Virus record (IMG/VR): IMGVR_UViG_3300020347_000727
Span: 1-20,438 of that record
DNA from: a virus
DNA length: 20,438 nucleotides
Strand: one strand, 5' to 3'
Under the pieces are notes generated by a model. That model ran no database searches. It saw nothing but the letters and a program-made list of their open reading frames with translations, and was not told the origin of the DNA. The position numbers were made by a program, and so were the translations under genes. Positions within the stretch are counted from its first letter, which is position 1. The number at the start of each line of letters is the position of its first letter. Shown here one piece after another: positions 1-5,552 of this stretch.

Positions 1-51
1 CTACGACCAATTGATTAACAGTCAACTGCTCTACCACTGAGCTACGCCGGA
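1..51 (-). tRNA. tRNA-Asn (GTT), 3' part cut by window edge
   Basis: Read on the minus strand from 51, the acceptor 5' strand TCCGGCG, a D arm (GCTC...GAGC) and a 5-bp anticodon stem GTTGA/TCAAT close a 7-nt loop CTGTTAA. The anticodon GTT (minus strand of 17-19) reads Asn codons. The variable loop, T arm and acceptor 3' side lie beyond the window's left edge. It is the outer member of a small phage tRNA cluster with the tRNA-Arg at 440-516. Identity is clear; only the 3' end is unseen. Confidence 0.92.
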
Positions 52-63
52 ATAGTATAACTA

Positions 64-222
64 CTATCTTATTAGAAGATCTAAAACAACACTTAACTCA
101 TAAATTGCTTTATCTAATACTAAGTGAGCAGTATTATCTTCGTTTTTTTTCTTTTCTTCACGCAGTAGATCTATTCTTACTTTAATATAATCTATGGGGT
201 TAGGCTTAGTACCTCTTCTCAT
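64..222 (-). CDS. Small protein of unknown function (52 aa)
   Basis: Not recognised. The frame stays open upstream to an ATG at 318, but that extension runs through a GC-rich hairpin region. The ATG at 222 has an SD-like AAAGGA about 7 nt upstream and is preferred. The protein starts MRRGTKPNPIDY and continues as a charged helix-rich segment (REEKKKNED) ending in a hydrophobic helix (AIYELSVVLDLLIR). It lies between a structured non-coding interval and tRNA-Asn, typical of accessory genes inside phage tRNA clusters. Function unknown. Confidence 0.6.
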   Translation of the reverse strand: MRRGTKPNPIDYIKVRIDLLREEKKKNEDNTAHLVLDKAIYELSVVLDLLIR

Positions 223-262
223 AGTGTATCCTTTGTTACATAGATATAACTCTATAGAATCG

Positions 263-418
263 GTGGGGAGGCTTTCTGCAGTGCCTCCCCACGTATCTGC
301 ATTTGACGTATGCAGCAACCGACTGGGTTATGCGGTACCAGTGCTTATACCGGACTAGACTAGAGGGCCACTCTTCCATGTCTAGGACCTTTGTTGGGTA
401 CGTTTAGCGAAATCGCTA
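263..418 (-). ncRNA. Candidate structured RNA between tRNA-Arg and a small gene
   Basis: This interval is clearly more GC-rich than the rest of the window and folds into consecutive minus-strand hairpins. They are TAGCGA/TCGCTA (418-413 with 410-405), CTAGAC/GTCTAG (385-380 with 360-355) with an inner AGAG/CTCT stem, CGGTA/TACCG near 353-334, CTGCAT/ATGCAG with a 7-nt loop near 315-297, and a perfect 10-bp GTGGGGAGGC/GCCTCCCCAC (292-283 with 272-263). The last stem has no U-tract, so it is not a classical terminator. No T arm fits, so it is not a missed tRNA. It may be a free ncRNA processed with the tRNAs or a leader for the gene at 64-222. The strand is inferred from the neighbours. Confidence 0.4.
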
Positions 419-439
419 GGCTTTCCCCTTTGCCTATCT

Positions 440-516
440 TGGTGATCTCTTCAGGATTCGAACCTGAGACCTAGTGCTTAGAAGGCACTTGCTCTATCCA
501 GCTGAGCTAAGAGACC
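440..516 (-). tRNA. tRNA-Arg (TCT)
   Basis: A complete cloverleaf reads on the minus strand. Acceptor GGTCTCT pairs with AGAGATC (one G-T pair). There is a D arm with GCTC...GAGC, anticodon stem GTGC/GCAC closing a loop with CTTCTAA (anticodon TCT), and a T arm with loop TTCGAAT. The 3' CCA is encoded (440-442 on the minus strand). TCT reads AGA/AGG Arg codons; AGA is frequent in the surrounding AT-rich genes, a common rationale for phage tRNA-Arg(TCT). Its first base is also the last base of the stop codon of the upstream 50-aa gene. Confidence 0.97.
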
Positions 517-668
517 TATACTTTTATTCCTATACTTTTTAGCATTGTAGCCGCTAAGTTAGTATTGTTTATCTCTTCTATAGGTAGATTTGCATCTACC
601 CACTCATTCATTTGTTTATGTAAATCTTCTACAGATTTTATATTAAATTTTATTTGTTTTTTCATCAT
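516..668 (-). CDS. Small protein of unknown function (50 aa), abuts tRNA-Arg
   Basis: An open frame begins with tandem ATG codons (668 and 665) and ends at TAG 518-516, whose G is also G1 of tRNA-Arg. The product is hydrophilic with a Lys-rich N-terminus (MMKKQIKF) and an acidic middle (VEDLHKQMNEWVD); no family recognised. There is no obvious SD, but TTGCTT and TATTAT boxes lie 17 bp apart just upstream (675-703), so the mRNA could be nearly leaderless. Co-transcription with tRNA-Arg is likely, so 3'-end maturation of this mRNA may be made by RNase P. Confidence 0.6.
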   Translation of the reverse strand: MMKKQIKFNIKSVEDLHKQMNEWVDANLPIEEINNTNLAATMLKSIGIKV

Positions 669-674
669 ATAATC

Positions 675-703
675 ATAATACTATTAAAATAAGTAATAAG
701 CAA
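675..703 (-). promoter_or_regulatory. Candidate sigma70-type promoter for the 50-aa gene and tRNA-Arg
   Basis: On the minus strand TTGCTT (703-698) and TATTAT (680-675) are separated by 17 bp. Transcription would start about 7 nt downstream, almost on the ATG at 668. The -10 is strong and the -35 matches only its first half. Confidence 0.45.
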
Positions 704-711
704 GAATAAAA

Positions 712-1290
712 CTACTTTTTATTGGTATAATAAAGATAGTCATCTATCCACTCTTCTATAGCAGGGGCATCAAACATTTGGGCATCTGAAAGAGGATCTG
801 TAAATACTAATGTTCCATCAGATCGGCTCATTACATTGGCTTCATGAAGGTCTAATCTACAATCTCCTGCCTGCCCTTCATACTCTAAATCCTCTAAAGG
901 TTGTAAAGATATTACATCTGCTAAATCTACTATCTTATTAACAGCTTCTTCTAGCTCTTCACTAGCCCAACAAGGTTTATCTTCTCCTTTTACTGCCCAG
1001 TCGTATAGTTGTTCGTAATCTTTAAGTTGTTTATCATTTAAAGGATATAGCTTCTCTAGCTTTACAGTATAAAACTCATTATAGTTATCGACATATAAAC
1101 TATGAAATTTAGGAAAATGTGTATTTTTTAATGATTTTATCTCTCTTAGATAATATAAATAAGGGTCAAATATATCTGCTCCTATTTTAACTATTTCTTT
1201 GTTACTATCAAAAGCAGCAGCATAACACCCGGAGCCTACATAGTTCATGTTTTTTAACGCATTTTTTAATATCTTATGTACGGTAGACAT
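712..1290 (-). CDS. Protein kinase-like protein (phage)
   Basis: This 192-aa protein carries the ordered landmarks of a small eukaryotic-like kinase fold. There is a glycine-rich turn VGSGCYAAAF (18-27), a candidate ATP Lys in EIVKIG (K35), a candidate helix-C Glu (E50), and a hinge-like VKLEKLYPL. The catalytic-loop segment is DLHEANVM, with D147 and N152 in the usual D-x4-N spacing, and the metal-binding DFG-equivalent is FTDP (D165). It is shorter than full Ser/Thr kinases. The D-L-H-x-x-N pattern also fits aminoglycoside-phosphotransferase-type folds, so the substrate is unknown. The start ATG has an SD-like AAGGAAAA. A structured RNA with an intrinsic terminator ends 28 nt upstream and may control it. 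Confidence 0.65.
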   Translation of the reverse strand: MSTVHKILKNALKNMNYVGSGCYAAAFDSNKEIVKIGADIFDPYLYYLREIKSLKNTHFPKFHSLYVDNYNEFYTVKLEKLYPLNDKQLKDYEQLYDWAVKGEDKPCWASEELEEAVNKIVDLADVISLQPLEDLEYEGQAGDCRLDLHEANVMSRSDGTLVFTDPLSDAQMFDAPAIEEWIDDYLYYTNKK

Positions 1291-1317
1291 TTATATTTTC
1301 CTTATAATTAAAAAAGT

Positions 1318-1354
1318 AAAAAGGCGCTCTTACTATAAGTTAGAACGCCTTTTT
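1318..1354 (-). terminator. Intrinsic terminator (possibly bidirectional)
   Basis: AAAAAGGCG (1318-1326) and CGCCTTTTT (1346-1354) form a perfect 9-bp inverted repeat, extended inside by TCT/AGA across a mismatch. The A and T flanks give a U-run on either strand. It closes the structured interval upstream of the kinase-like gene. Confidence 0.75.
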
Positions 1355-1490
1355 ATCTGCTGCCGTTTCCGAAATAACGGACTTAGTTACACTAGCAGAA
1401 TAGTGGTTAAACAATTTTTTTCGGATAGGATAGTTTAACATAACCCATAGTGATTTTTATGGTTTACTGGCATCACTTGACCAGCCCCTC
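1318..1490 (-). ncRNA. Candidate structured RNA / attenuator with complementary loops
   Basis: No open frame covers this gap. On the minus strand it holds five stems before a terminator. P1 is CTGG/CCAG (1484-1481, 1470-1467) with a 10-nt loop. P2 is CCAT/ATGG (1462-1459, 1448-1445) with a 10-nt loop. P3 is GTTAAAC/GTTTAAC (1439-1433, 1412-1406). P4 is TCTGCT/AGCAGA (1399-1394, 1361-1356), which encloses P5 CCGTT/AACGG (1380-1376, 1367-1363). Loop 1 has AGTGAT (1477-1472) and loop 2 has ATCACT (1454-1449), a perfect 6-bp complement suited to a kissing interaction. The terminator (1354-1318) ends 28 nt before the kinase-like gene. I do not recognise the family. It could be a riboswitch-type attenuator or an independent sRNA. 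Confidence 0.5.
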
Positions 1491-1505
1491 ATCTTAAACA
1501 AGTGT

Positions 1506-2222
1506 TTAAAGAAGAGAAACTAAATATCTTGTTTCAGAAGGAGAAGATACTTTAAATACTTTATCTTCTTTATTGTTTCTTTCTTCGATAGCTTTAGCTA
1601 ACGTATGATCATTACCGCCCTCTTGAGTGTCATCCCCAAAAAATAATATAGGAATATTTTCAAAGTAATCTAATATTTGACTCTTATCCTTACCGTCTCT
1701 ATATATGTCAAAACCAGTTCTTCCGGCAATCTGTGCTGTAATATTATATTTATCTTTAAAAGCATTATTAAACTTTATAGATAAGTTTAACCTTTCTTTA
1801 GTGTTTTTGTCAAACTCAGAGTATAATATTCTTTGTAGAGGTGTAGCATTTCTTCCAACTATACTAAAGTTTAGCATACCAGGTCTTTTGTCAAAATGAA
1901 ACCCTGTCTTGTGTTCAAAAGTACTTTTAGTTAGTTCACTGTTAAGCCAATCTAATACTTCGGTAGGAGTAATCCAGTCTTCTCTATATACTTCTTGTCC
2001 TTTTTGCCATACAGAGTTTCCTGAGCAATTAAAACTATATGAAATTATGTTCTCTAAAAACCACGTATCTAGTTGTTCTTCTGTTTTAACGTAGTCGCTT
2101 CCTGTAGCTAAATAAATACTATAAGACATAGATAATCCTACAAGTTCTTGTAAGAAGAAAGGATCTATTTTTTCTCTAGGGTCTGTAAGAGTACCGTCTA
2201 CATCAAATATTATAGCAGTCAT
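1506..2222 (-). CDS. Phosphomannomutase, eukaryotic-type HAD family
   Basis: PMM interconverts mannose-6-P and mannose-1-P, feeding GDP-mannose synthesis. The 238-aa product follows the eukaryotic PMM1/PMM2 pattern rather than bacterial ManB. It has the HAD nucleophile motif FDVDGTLTDPREKI (D7, D9), the LATGSDYVKTEEQL segment, the cap-domain sugar-binding stretch KRPGMLNFSIVGRN (R113, R124), and the C-terminal FFGDDTQEGGNDHTL Mg-binding loop. Length is close to the 240-250 aa of the family. Its ATG overlaps the stop of the upstream gene as ATGA, so translation is probably coupled. It belongs with the other sugar genes in the window (9708-10517, 12608-14085). A related HAD phosphatase activity cannot be excluded. 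Confidence 0.85.
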   Translation of the reverse strand: MTAIIFDVDGTLTDPREKIDPFFLQELVGLSMSYSIYLATGSDYVKTEEQLDTWFLENIISYSFNCSGNSVWQKGQEVYREDWITPTEVLDWLNSELTKSTFEHKTGFHFDKRPGMLNFSIVGRNATPLQRILYSEFDKNTKERLNLSIKFNNAFKDKYNITAQIAGRTGFDIYRDGKDKSQILDYFENIPILFFGDDTQEGGNDHTLAKAIEERNNKEDKVFKVSSPSETRYLVSLL

Positions 2223-2551
2223 TCGTTAACTATCCATAAATCTTCTAAATACTCAGAAATAAACTTAAAAGATTTTTTAGTGTCTTTAAGAATAGCTTCA
2301 AACTCAGCATTATCTGATTCTTGACAATAAAAATATTCACTTAAGCAATCTGAATGATAGTTAACTTCCATTTTCCACTCTTCTAAAGAAGCAAAGTCAC
2401 TAGGATATTCTTCACAATACTCTGAGTAGTTAGCTAAAAGTCTAGATAATAGGACAGACATAGTTTTATCCGTAGTCCAAGAATCGCTTGGATCTATTAA
2501 AATAGTGCAATCAGAATATTCTGTGTTTAGATTGGTAATATTAGCTAGCAT
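2219..2551 (-). CDS. Hypothetical acidic protein (110 aa)
   Basis: No family recognised. The protein is acidic and rich in Ser, Tyr and Glu, with predicted helices such as SVLLSRLLANYSEYCEEY and a C-terminal segment FKFISEYLEDLWIVNE; no signal peptide or membrane segment. The SD AGAGGAAAAT precedes the ATG at 2551. The stop overlaps the PMM start (ATGA), so the two are probably translated as a pair, a hint but not proof of a role near PMM. Confidence 0.7.
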   Translation of the reverse strand: MLANITNLNTEYSDCTILIDPSDSWTTDKTMSVLLSRLLANYSEYCEEYPSDFASLEEWKMEVNYHSDCLSEYFYCQESDNAEFEAILKDTKKSFKFISEYLEDLWIVNE

Positions 2552-2561
2552 ATTTTCCTCT

Positions 2562-2858
2562 TCACATTAAGCTATCAATAAAAGATTCTATACTGTCTAT
2601 AGCATCTTGCATAGTATGTGCTGATACAATTTTCCATTCTCTATCTGTATCAAGCACAAAGCTATCATAGTCTAAATCTTCTAGAACTTGTACCATTAAA
2701 CAATGCTTATGTTCTAATTTATTTTTTTGTCTAGCAAAACCCATACAATCACACTGATAGTGTCCTTGTGTATTTTTACTAACTTTGTAAGTTTTAGGCT
2801 CTTCTAATATATTAACAACTTCAAAATTGCTTTTATTTAGTTTTTTCACTGCGTACAT
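2562..2858 (-). CDS. SWIM-like zinc-binding protein (98 aa)
   Basis: Residues about 33-54 contain CDC followed by HKHC, close to the SWIM zinc-finger layout CxC...CxH but with His and Cys exchanged in the second pair. SWIM domains bind DNA or protein partners. The N-terminus (MYAVKKLNKSNFEVVN) and the acidic C-terminus (SAHTMQDAIDSIESFIDSL) look like small ordered extensions, as in other phage SWIM proteins. A strong SD, GAGGTAAC, sits 4 nt before the ATG, directly after an 8-bp inverted repeat (2869-2900). A DNA-binding or regulatory role is inference. Confidence 0.6.
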   Translation of the reverse strand: MYAVKKLNKSNFEVVNILEEPKTYKVSKNTQGHYQCDCMGFARQKNKLEHKHCLMVQVLEDLDYDSFVLDTDREWKIVSAHTMQDAIDSIESFIDSLM

Positions 2859-2868
2859 TAGTTACCTC

Positions 2869-2900
2869 ATTAAATGCTATATTATATATTAACATTTAAT
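2869..2900 (-). promoter_or_regulatory. 8-bp inverted repeat just upstream of the SWIM-like gene's SD
   Basis: ATTAAATG (2869-2876) and CATTTAAT (2893-2900) are perfect inverted copies around a 16-nt AT-only-type spacer. In RNA this is a hairpin ending one base before the SD; in DNA it could be an operator overlapping an AT-rich -10. No other copy was seen. Confidence 0.35.
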
Positions 2901-2920
2901 AAGTATCTATGCAAATACTA

Positions 2921-3427
2921 TCAGTATTTTTTTGCTACACAGTAGAAGCTGTTATTTAAATCATGACCTTTTGTTACAAATGTATTAGTCCAGTTTTTAC
3001 TTTTACTTTTAAAATATTTATTAAACTGTGAAGAAGAAAACATATGATAATGTTTTCTATTGTTCCAAGGATTCCAGTATTTCTGACTCTTATGAGGTAG
3101 ATACAAAAATAAAATTCCTCCTATTTTAAGTTTAGAATTCCAATAGTCTAAAGCTCCTACCCAATCAGGCAAGTGCTCTAAGCAGTGAGAAGAAAATATA
3201 TAATCTACTTCTAAATCAGGTAAATTATAGGCGTCCCAAGGGTCGTCTATATCTATGTCTATATTTATAGACCCTGGATAAGACCATTCTTTTTTCATAC
3301 ACCCTATATCATAACCTACTTTGTCTAATCCTATAAGCTCTTTAGCAAAAGGGATAGCAAATCTAGCTGCATTTCCAGTAGCTTGAAAAGCAGGATACTG
3401 TTTATTTTCAAAATTTATTATTTTCAT
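2921..3427 (-). CDS. SAM-dependent methyltransferase (class I, Methyltransf_11-like)
   Basis: A 168-aa single-domain protein with the class I fold. Motif I is degenerate, VGYDIGCMKK. An acidic strand NIDIDIDDPW follows, then DYIFSSHCLEHLPDW (the SxHxLEH signature of Methyltransf_11/type-12 enzymes), and then LKIGGILFLYLPHK after the helix. The C-terminus has the HYHMFSSSQF segment seen in sugar- or lipid-type methyltransferases. The substrate is unknown; given the sugar genes, a sugar methyltransferase is reasonable but unproven. The ATG directly follows the TAA of the upstream gene. Confidence 0.75.
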   Translation of the reverse strand: MKIINFENKQYPAFQATGNAARFAIPFAKELIGLDKVGYDIGCMKKEWSYPGSINIDIDIDDPWDAYNLPDLEVDYIFSSHCLEHLPDWVGALDYWNSKLKIGGILFLYLPHKSQKYWNPWNNRKHYHMFSSSQFNKYFKSKSKNWTNTFVTKGHDLNNSFYCVAKKY

Positions 3428-3775
3428 TTACACACTAATATCTACTGTTGATTCTCGGCCGCTTAACTTTAAAGCATACTCTTCTCTTAGATAGGCTTTT
3501 TCTGCGTAACTCCTATCGTTTAGTTTACTGTTATAATCTTTCCACATATATTGCAGCTCTTGAAACTTTTTCAATATAACAGCTGCTCGAGTAGAGGGTT
3601 CTACTACTCTTCTTTCTTCTGTATTTGGGGGTCTGATATTTTCTGCATTAGGAAAAGTATTAGGATTAAAAGGCATATTTTTTGAATTACCTTGTACAGA
3701 CTTATCACCTTCATTCATAGGCATACTAGAGTTTCCTTGAAGCATTTGCTGTGAGTTAACAATATTAGTTTCCAA
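3428..3775 (-). CDS. Hypothetical protein with disordered N-terminal half (115 aa)
   Basis: Not recognised. The first 55 residues are low complexity, rich in Asn, Met, Pro and Gln (for example QMLQGNSSMPMNEGD) and look disordered. The second half is helical and charged (AAVILKKFQELQYMWKDY, then AEKAYLREEYALKLSG). The start is TTG at 3775, preceded by AGGAG 9 nt upstream and one base after the stop of the previous gene. It may be a virion or assembly accessory, but nothing in the sequence fixes that. Confidence 0.65.
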   Translation of the reverse strand: METNIVNSQQMLQGNSSMPMNEGDKSVQGNSKNMPFNPNTFPNAENIRPPNTEERRVVEPSTRAAVILKKFQELQYMWKDYNSKLNDRSYAEKAYLREEYALKLSGRESTVDISV

Positions 3776-3776
3776 T

Positions 3777-4103
3777 TTATCTGTCTCCTATTCTAACGTC
3801 TATTCTAGAAAAAAAGTTAGAATCATAAAAAGTATAAAAGTTGTTATAGTCTTCCTTAGAGTGGAATCTTAAAAATATATTATTATCATATCCTAAATGC
3901 CACTGACATATATCATATCTAAATTTACAGTTCTCTGAGCACCAATTTAATATTTTTTTAATATTAGGATGTTCTAAGTCTATAAATTTAAGTACTTGAT
4001 ACATTATAGGAGAAGAAGTTTTATCTTTATTAAAAGACTTAGTATACTTATTCTCTCTAGTGAACATTAATCTGTCTAAGTCTGAAAAGTGTTTTTTTAT
4101 CAT
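3777..4103 (-). CDS. Hypothetical protein (108 aa)
   Basis: No family recognised. The protein is basic and aromatic-rich (many Phe, Tyr, Trp), with a Cys pair in NWCSENCKFRYDICQW and a C-terminal FFSRIDVRIGDR. No membrane segment. The ATG at 4103 has only a weak SD. It is the first gene after the hairpin at 4129-4152 and overlaps nothing upstream, so its transcript may come from hsp20 read-through or from a late-type ATAAATA box on the minus strand near 4158-4166. Confidence 0.6.
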   Translation of the reverse strand: MIKKHFSDLDRLMFTRENKYTKSFNKDKTSSPIMYQVLKFIDLEHPNIKKILNWCSENCKFRYDICQWHLGYDNNIFLRFHSKEDYNNFYTFYDSNFFSRIDVRIGDR

Positions 4104-4128
4104 AGAATACTCATTATAAGTTATAGAT

Positions 4129-4152
4129 AAGGGCCCCCTAATAGGGACCCTT
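4129..4152 (-). terminator. GC-rich hairpin after hsp20, terminator-like
   Basis: AAGGG-c-CCC and GGG-a-CCCTT pair (4129-4137 with 4144-4152) around a 6-nt AT-rich loop, 15 nt beyond the hsp20 stop. The following minus-strand bases are AT-rich but not a clean U-tract, so it may stop, slow or stabilise the 3' end. Confidence 0.45.
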
Positions 4153-4167
4153 ACTTGTTATTTATTT

Positions 4168-4602
4168 TTACGAAATATCAATTTTTTTTGGTTTTTTAGT
4201 GTCTGGAACTATTCTTTCTAGTACCACGCTAAGTAATCCATTACTCATACGAGCGTCTTTTACTTCTATATCGTCTGCAATAGTAAACTTACGGGTAAAT
4301 CCTCTATTAGCTATACCTCTGTACACCCACGAATCGGCGTTATTATCACTTTGATCAGGTTTATACGAAATAGATAGTACATTATCAGTGACTACCATAT
4401 CAATATCTTCTTTCGATACTCCCGCTAAGGCTATCTCAATAGTATATTGATTATTGACATTAGTTATATTATACGGAGGATACCCAGTACTTTGTGCCTG
4501 GTTATCTAAATACTTATTCATCTGATCGAAAAGACGATCAAATCCTACCGCATAGGGGGTAAATTTATTAATATCTAATAAAGAAGCATTTCTCATATTC
4601 AT
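4168..4602 (-). CDS. hsp20: Small heat-shock protein Hsp20 / alpha-crystallin family
   Basis: ATP-independent holdase chaperone, common in T4-like marine phages. The 144-aa protein matches the IbpA-type layout. The N-terminal arm ends in FDRLFDQMNKYL. The alpha-crystallin domain spans about 43-135, with YPPYNITNVNNQYTIEIALAGVSKEDIDM at its start (split here by its helix turn) and the closing signature NGLLSVVLER. The C-terminal tail has an I-x-I motif KKIDIS. The SD is the best in the window, AAAGGAGGT 5 nt before the ATG, which overlaps the upstream stop as ATGA. It is paired with the phasin-like gene behind a structured leader and a TTTACA/TATATT promoter. Confidence 0.92.
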   Translation of the reverse strand: MNMRNASLLDINKFTPYAVGFDRLFDQMNKYLDNQAQSTGYPPYNITNVNNQYTIEIALAGVSKEDIDMVVTDNVLSISYKPDQSDNNADSWVYRGIANRGFTRKFTIADDIEVKDARMSNGLLSVVLERIVPDTKKPKKIDIS

Positions 4603-4820
4603 TTTAGACCTCCTTTAGCAAAACTTTGTGCTGACTCTCCTAAAGCTTGAACAAATAAGTCTACAGACTTAAATGCAGATTTAGTAAACTCTGTTTGGGC
4701 GTCTATAAATGAGTGTAAAGGTTTTGATAAAGACTCTTCCTTTACTAATGCATCTACATAGTATTTTTTTGTATTTTGAAGGGAATCAATTCCCCAATCT
4801 GTTATATACGAACTCATCAT
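4599..4820 (-). CDS. Small helical protein, phasin-like (73 aa)
   Basis: An upstream ATG exists at 4844, but AAGGAG lies 7 nt before the ATG at 4820, followed by a second ATG, so 4820 is preferred. The product is helical and amphipathic. FIDAQTEFTKSAFKSVDLF and ALGESAQSFAKGG resemble the repeated helices of phasins (polyhydroxyalkanoate granule proteins, also chaperone-like), but the match is by eye and weak. Its stop overlaps the hsp20 start (ATGA), and in many bacteria phasins and small heat-shock proteins work together on hydrophobic surfaces. A chaperone partner role is inference. Confidence 0.65.
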   Translation of the reverse strand: MMSSYITDWGIDSLQNTKKYYVDALVKEESLSKPLHSFIDAQTEFTKSAFKSVDLFVQALGESAQSFAKGGLK

Positions 4821-4853
4821 TAATTTTCTCCTTTTAATAAGCAAGATTATAAT

Positions 4854-4922
4854 AGCAGTATTCTTGTTTATTACTGCTTGTTGCCCTATAGGGCTAGTAG
4901 TTTGTTTTAGGTCTCCGAAGAC
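4854..4922 (-). promoter_or_regulatory. Structured 5' leader of the phasin-like/hsp20 transcript
   Basis: Between the promoter at 4945-4973 and the SD at 4827-4833 the minus strand offers three hairpins. They are GTCT/AGAC with a TCGG loop (4922-4911), the palindrome GCCC-TATA-GGGC (4894-4883), and AGCAGTA/TACTGCT with an 11-nt loop (4878-4854). The last ends about 20 nt before the SD. Because the operon encodes a heat-shock protein, an RNA thermometer or stability element is possible, though no direct anti-SD pairing was found. Confidence 0.4.
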
Positions 4923-4944
4923 AACACTAAAAGAAACTATAATA

Positions 4945-4973
4945 AATATATCAAATAAATAAGTTTATGTAAA
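4945..4973 (-). promoter_or_regulatory. Candidate sigma70-type promoter for phasin-like/hsp20
   Basis: Minus strand TTTACA (4973-4968), 17-bp spacer, TATATT (4950-4945). The predicted start near 4938 gives a leader of about 115 nt. It lies in a gap that has no other gene. Confidence 0.5.
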
Positions 4974-4994
4974 TAAAAAAGTTAAATTAGTAAG

Positions 4995-5264
4995 TTATTC
5001 GGGGTCAGTTTCTTTAGGCATTTTATATTCTGTAATACTCTCAGAAACCTTAGTAGTTACCAATTTATCTGCAGCTAATGTAGCTTTTTTTACTACATTC
5101 TGTGTGGGGGCAATAGTTTTTTGCTCTGCTGCAATATCTGCTGCTTCTTTTTCTGCTAACCACCTATCAGTTAAGCTTTTTTCTAAAGAGGCTCCAGCAT
5201 CATTTGCTCTTAATACTTTTTTAACTTCTTCTTTAGTAGTTAAGTTTTTAATTAAATTATACAT
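4995..5264 (-). CDS. Hypothetical Ala/Lys-rich protein (89 aa)
   Basis: Not recognised. The frame has ATGs at 5273 and 5264; AAAGGAT sits 7 nt before the second, which is chosen. The N-terminus (MYNLIKNLTTKEEVKKVLRA) and middle (DRWLAEKEAADIAAEQ) form helices, and the tail is Thr/Val/Lys-rich, ending KMPKETDPE. Composition suggests a small, partly disordered protein. It is last in the ligA-downstream gene run. Confidence 0.6.
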   Translation of the reverse strand: MYNLIKNLTTKEEVKKVLRANDAGASLEKSLTDRWLAEKEAADIAAEQKTIAPTQNVVKKATLAADKLVTTKVSESITEYKMPKETDPE

Positions 5265-5282
5265 ATTGTTCATCCTTTTGTA

Positions 5283-5552
5283 CTAATCTTCAGTAAAATT
5301 TCTTTCTCGTCTTATAAAGTGTCTACTAACGGTACCGTCATCAAACTGAAGATAACCTTGCGCCTGATCACTATACATTTCTAAAACTTCGTTACCATAA
5401 TAATGGTCTTCTAGTGTTAAGTCAAGAAAAGATTGTTTAGATTTACTATCATTACGATACGCAGATAGATCTGCATTATGCTCAGTCGCAAATTCTTTAG
5501 CTTCTTGCTTAGTTAATCCAGAATCACTGAATCTTATTATCATTTTCGGCAT
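5283..5552 (-). CDS. Hypothetical protein (89 aa)
   Basis: No family recognised. The frame can begin at TTG 5570, but ATG 5552 has GGGAG about 9 nt upstream and is preferred. It starts with a beta strand and helix (PKMIIRFSDSGLTKQEAKEF) and ends RHFIRRERNFTED. The layout suggests a compact mixed fold. It overlaps the 3' end of the next upstream gene by 29 nt, so translation is likely coupled. Confidence 0.65.
   Translation of the reverse strand: MPKMIIRFSDSGLTKQEAKEFATEHNADLSAYRNDSKSKQSFLDLTLEDHYYGNEVLEMYSDQAQGYLQFDDGTVSRHFIRRERNFTED

Noticed and set aside
223-318. Longer version of the 64-222 gene (84 codons from ATG 318)
   Set aside because: The extension covers a perfect 10-bp hairpin and lacks an SD, while ATG 222 has AAAGGA at good spacing.
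263-440. tmRNA or an additional tRNA in the GC-rich gap
   Set aside because: No T arm (GGTTCGA-type), no acceptor stem pairing with a CCA end, and the anticodon-like loop lacks U33.
1247-1438. Plus-strand frame of 63 codons over the structured RNA
   Set aside because: It runs through hairpins and the terminator, has no SD, and its product looks random; the non-coding reading explains the sequence better.
1705-2094. Two plus-strand frames inside the PMM gene
   Set aside because: They are antisense to a well-supported PMM, lack SDs, and encode Leu/Ser-rich products typical of mirror frames.
2921-2950. Terminator at the methyltransferase 3' end
   Set aside because: AAATACT/AGTATTT forms a weak AT-only hairpin across the stop region without a U-tract; too weak to call.
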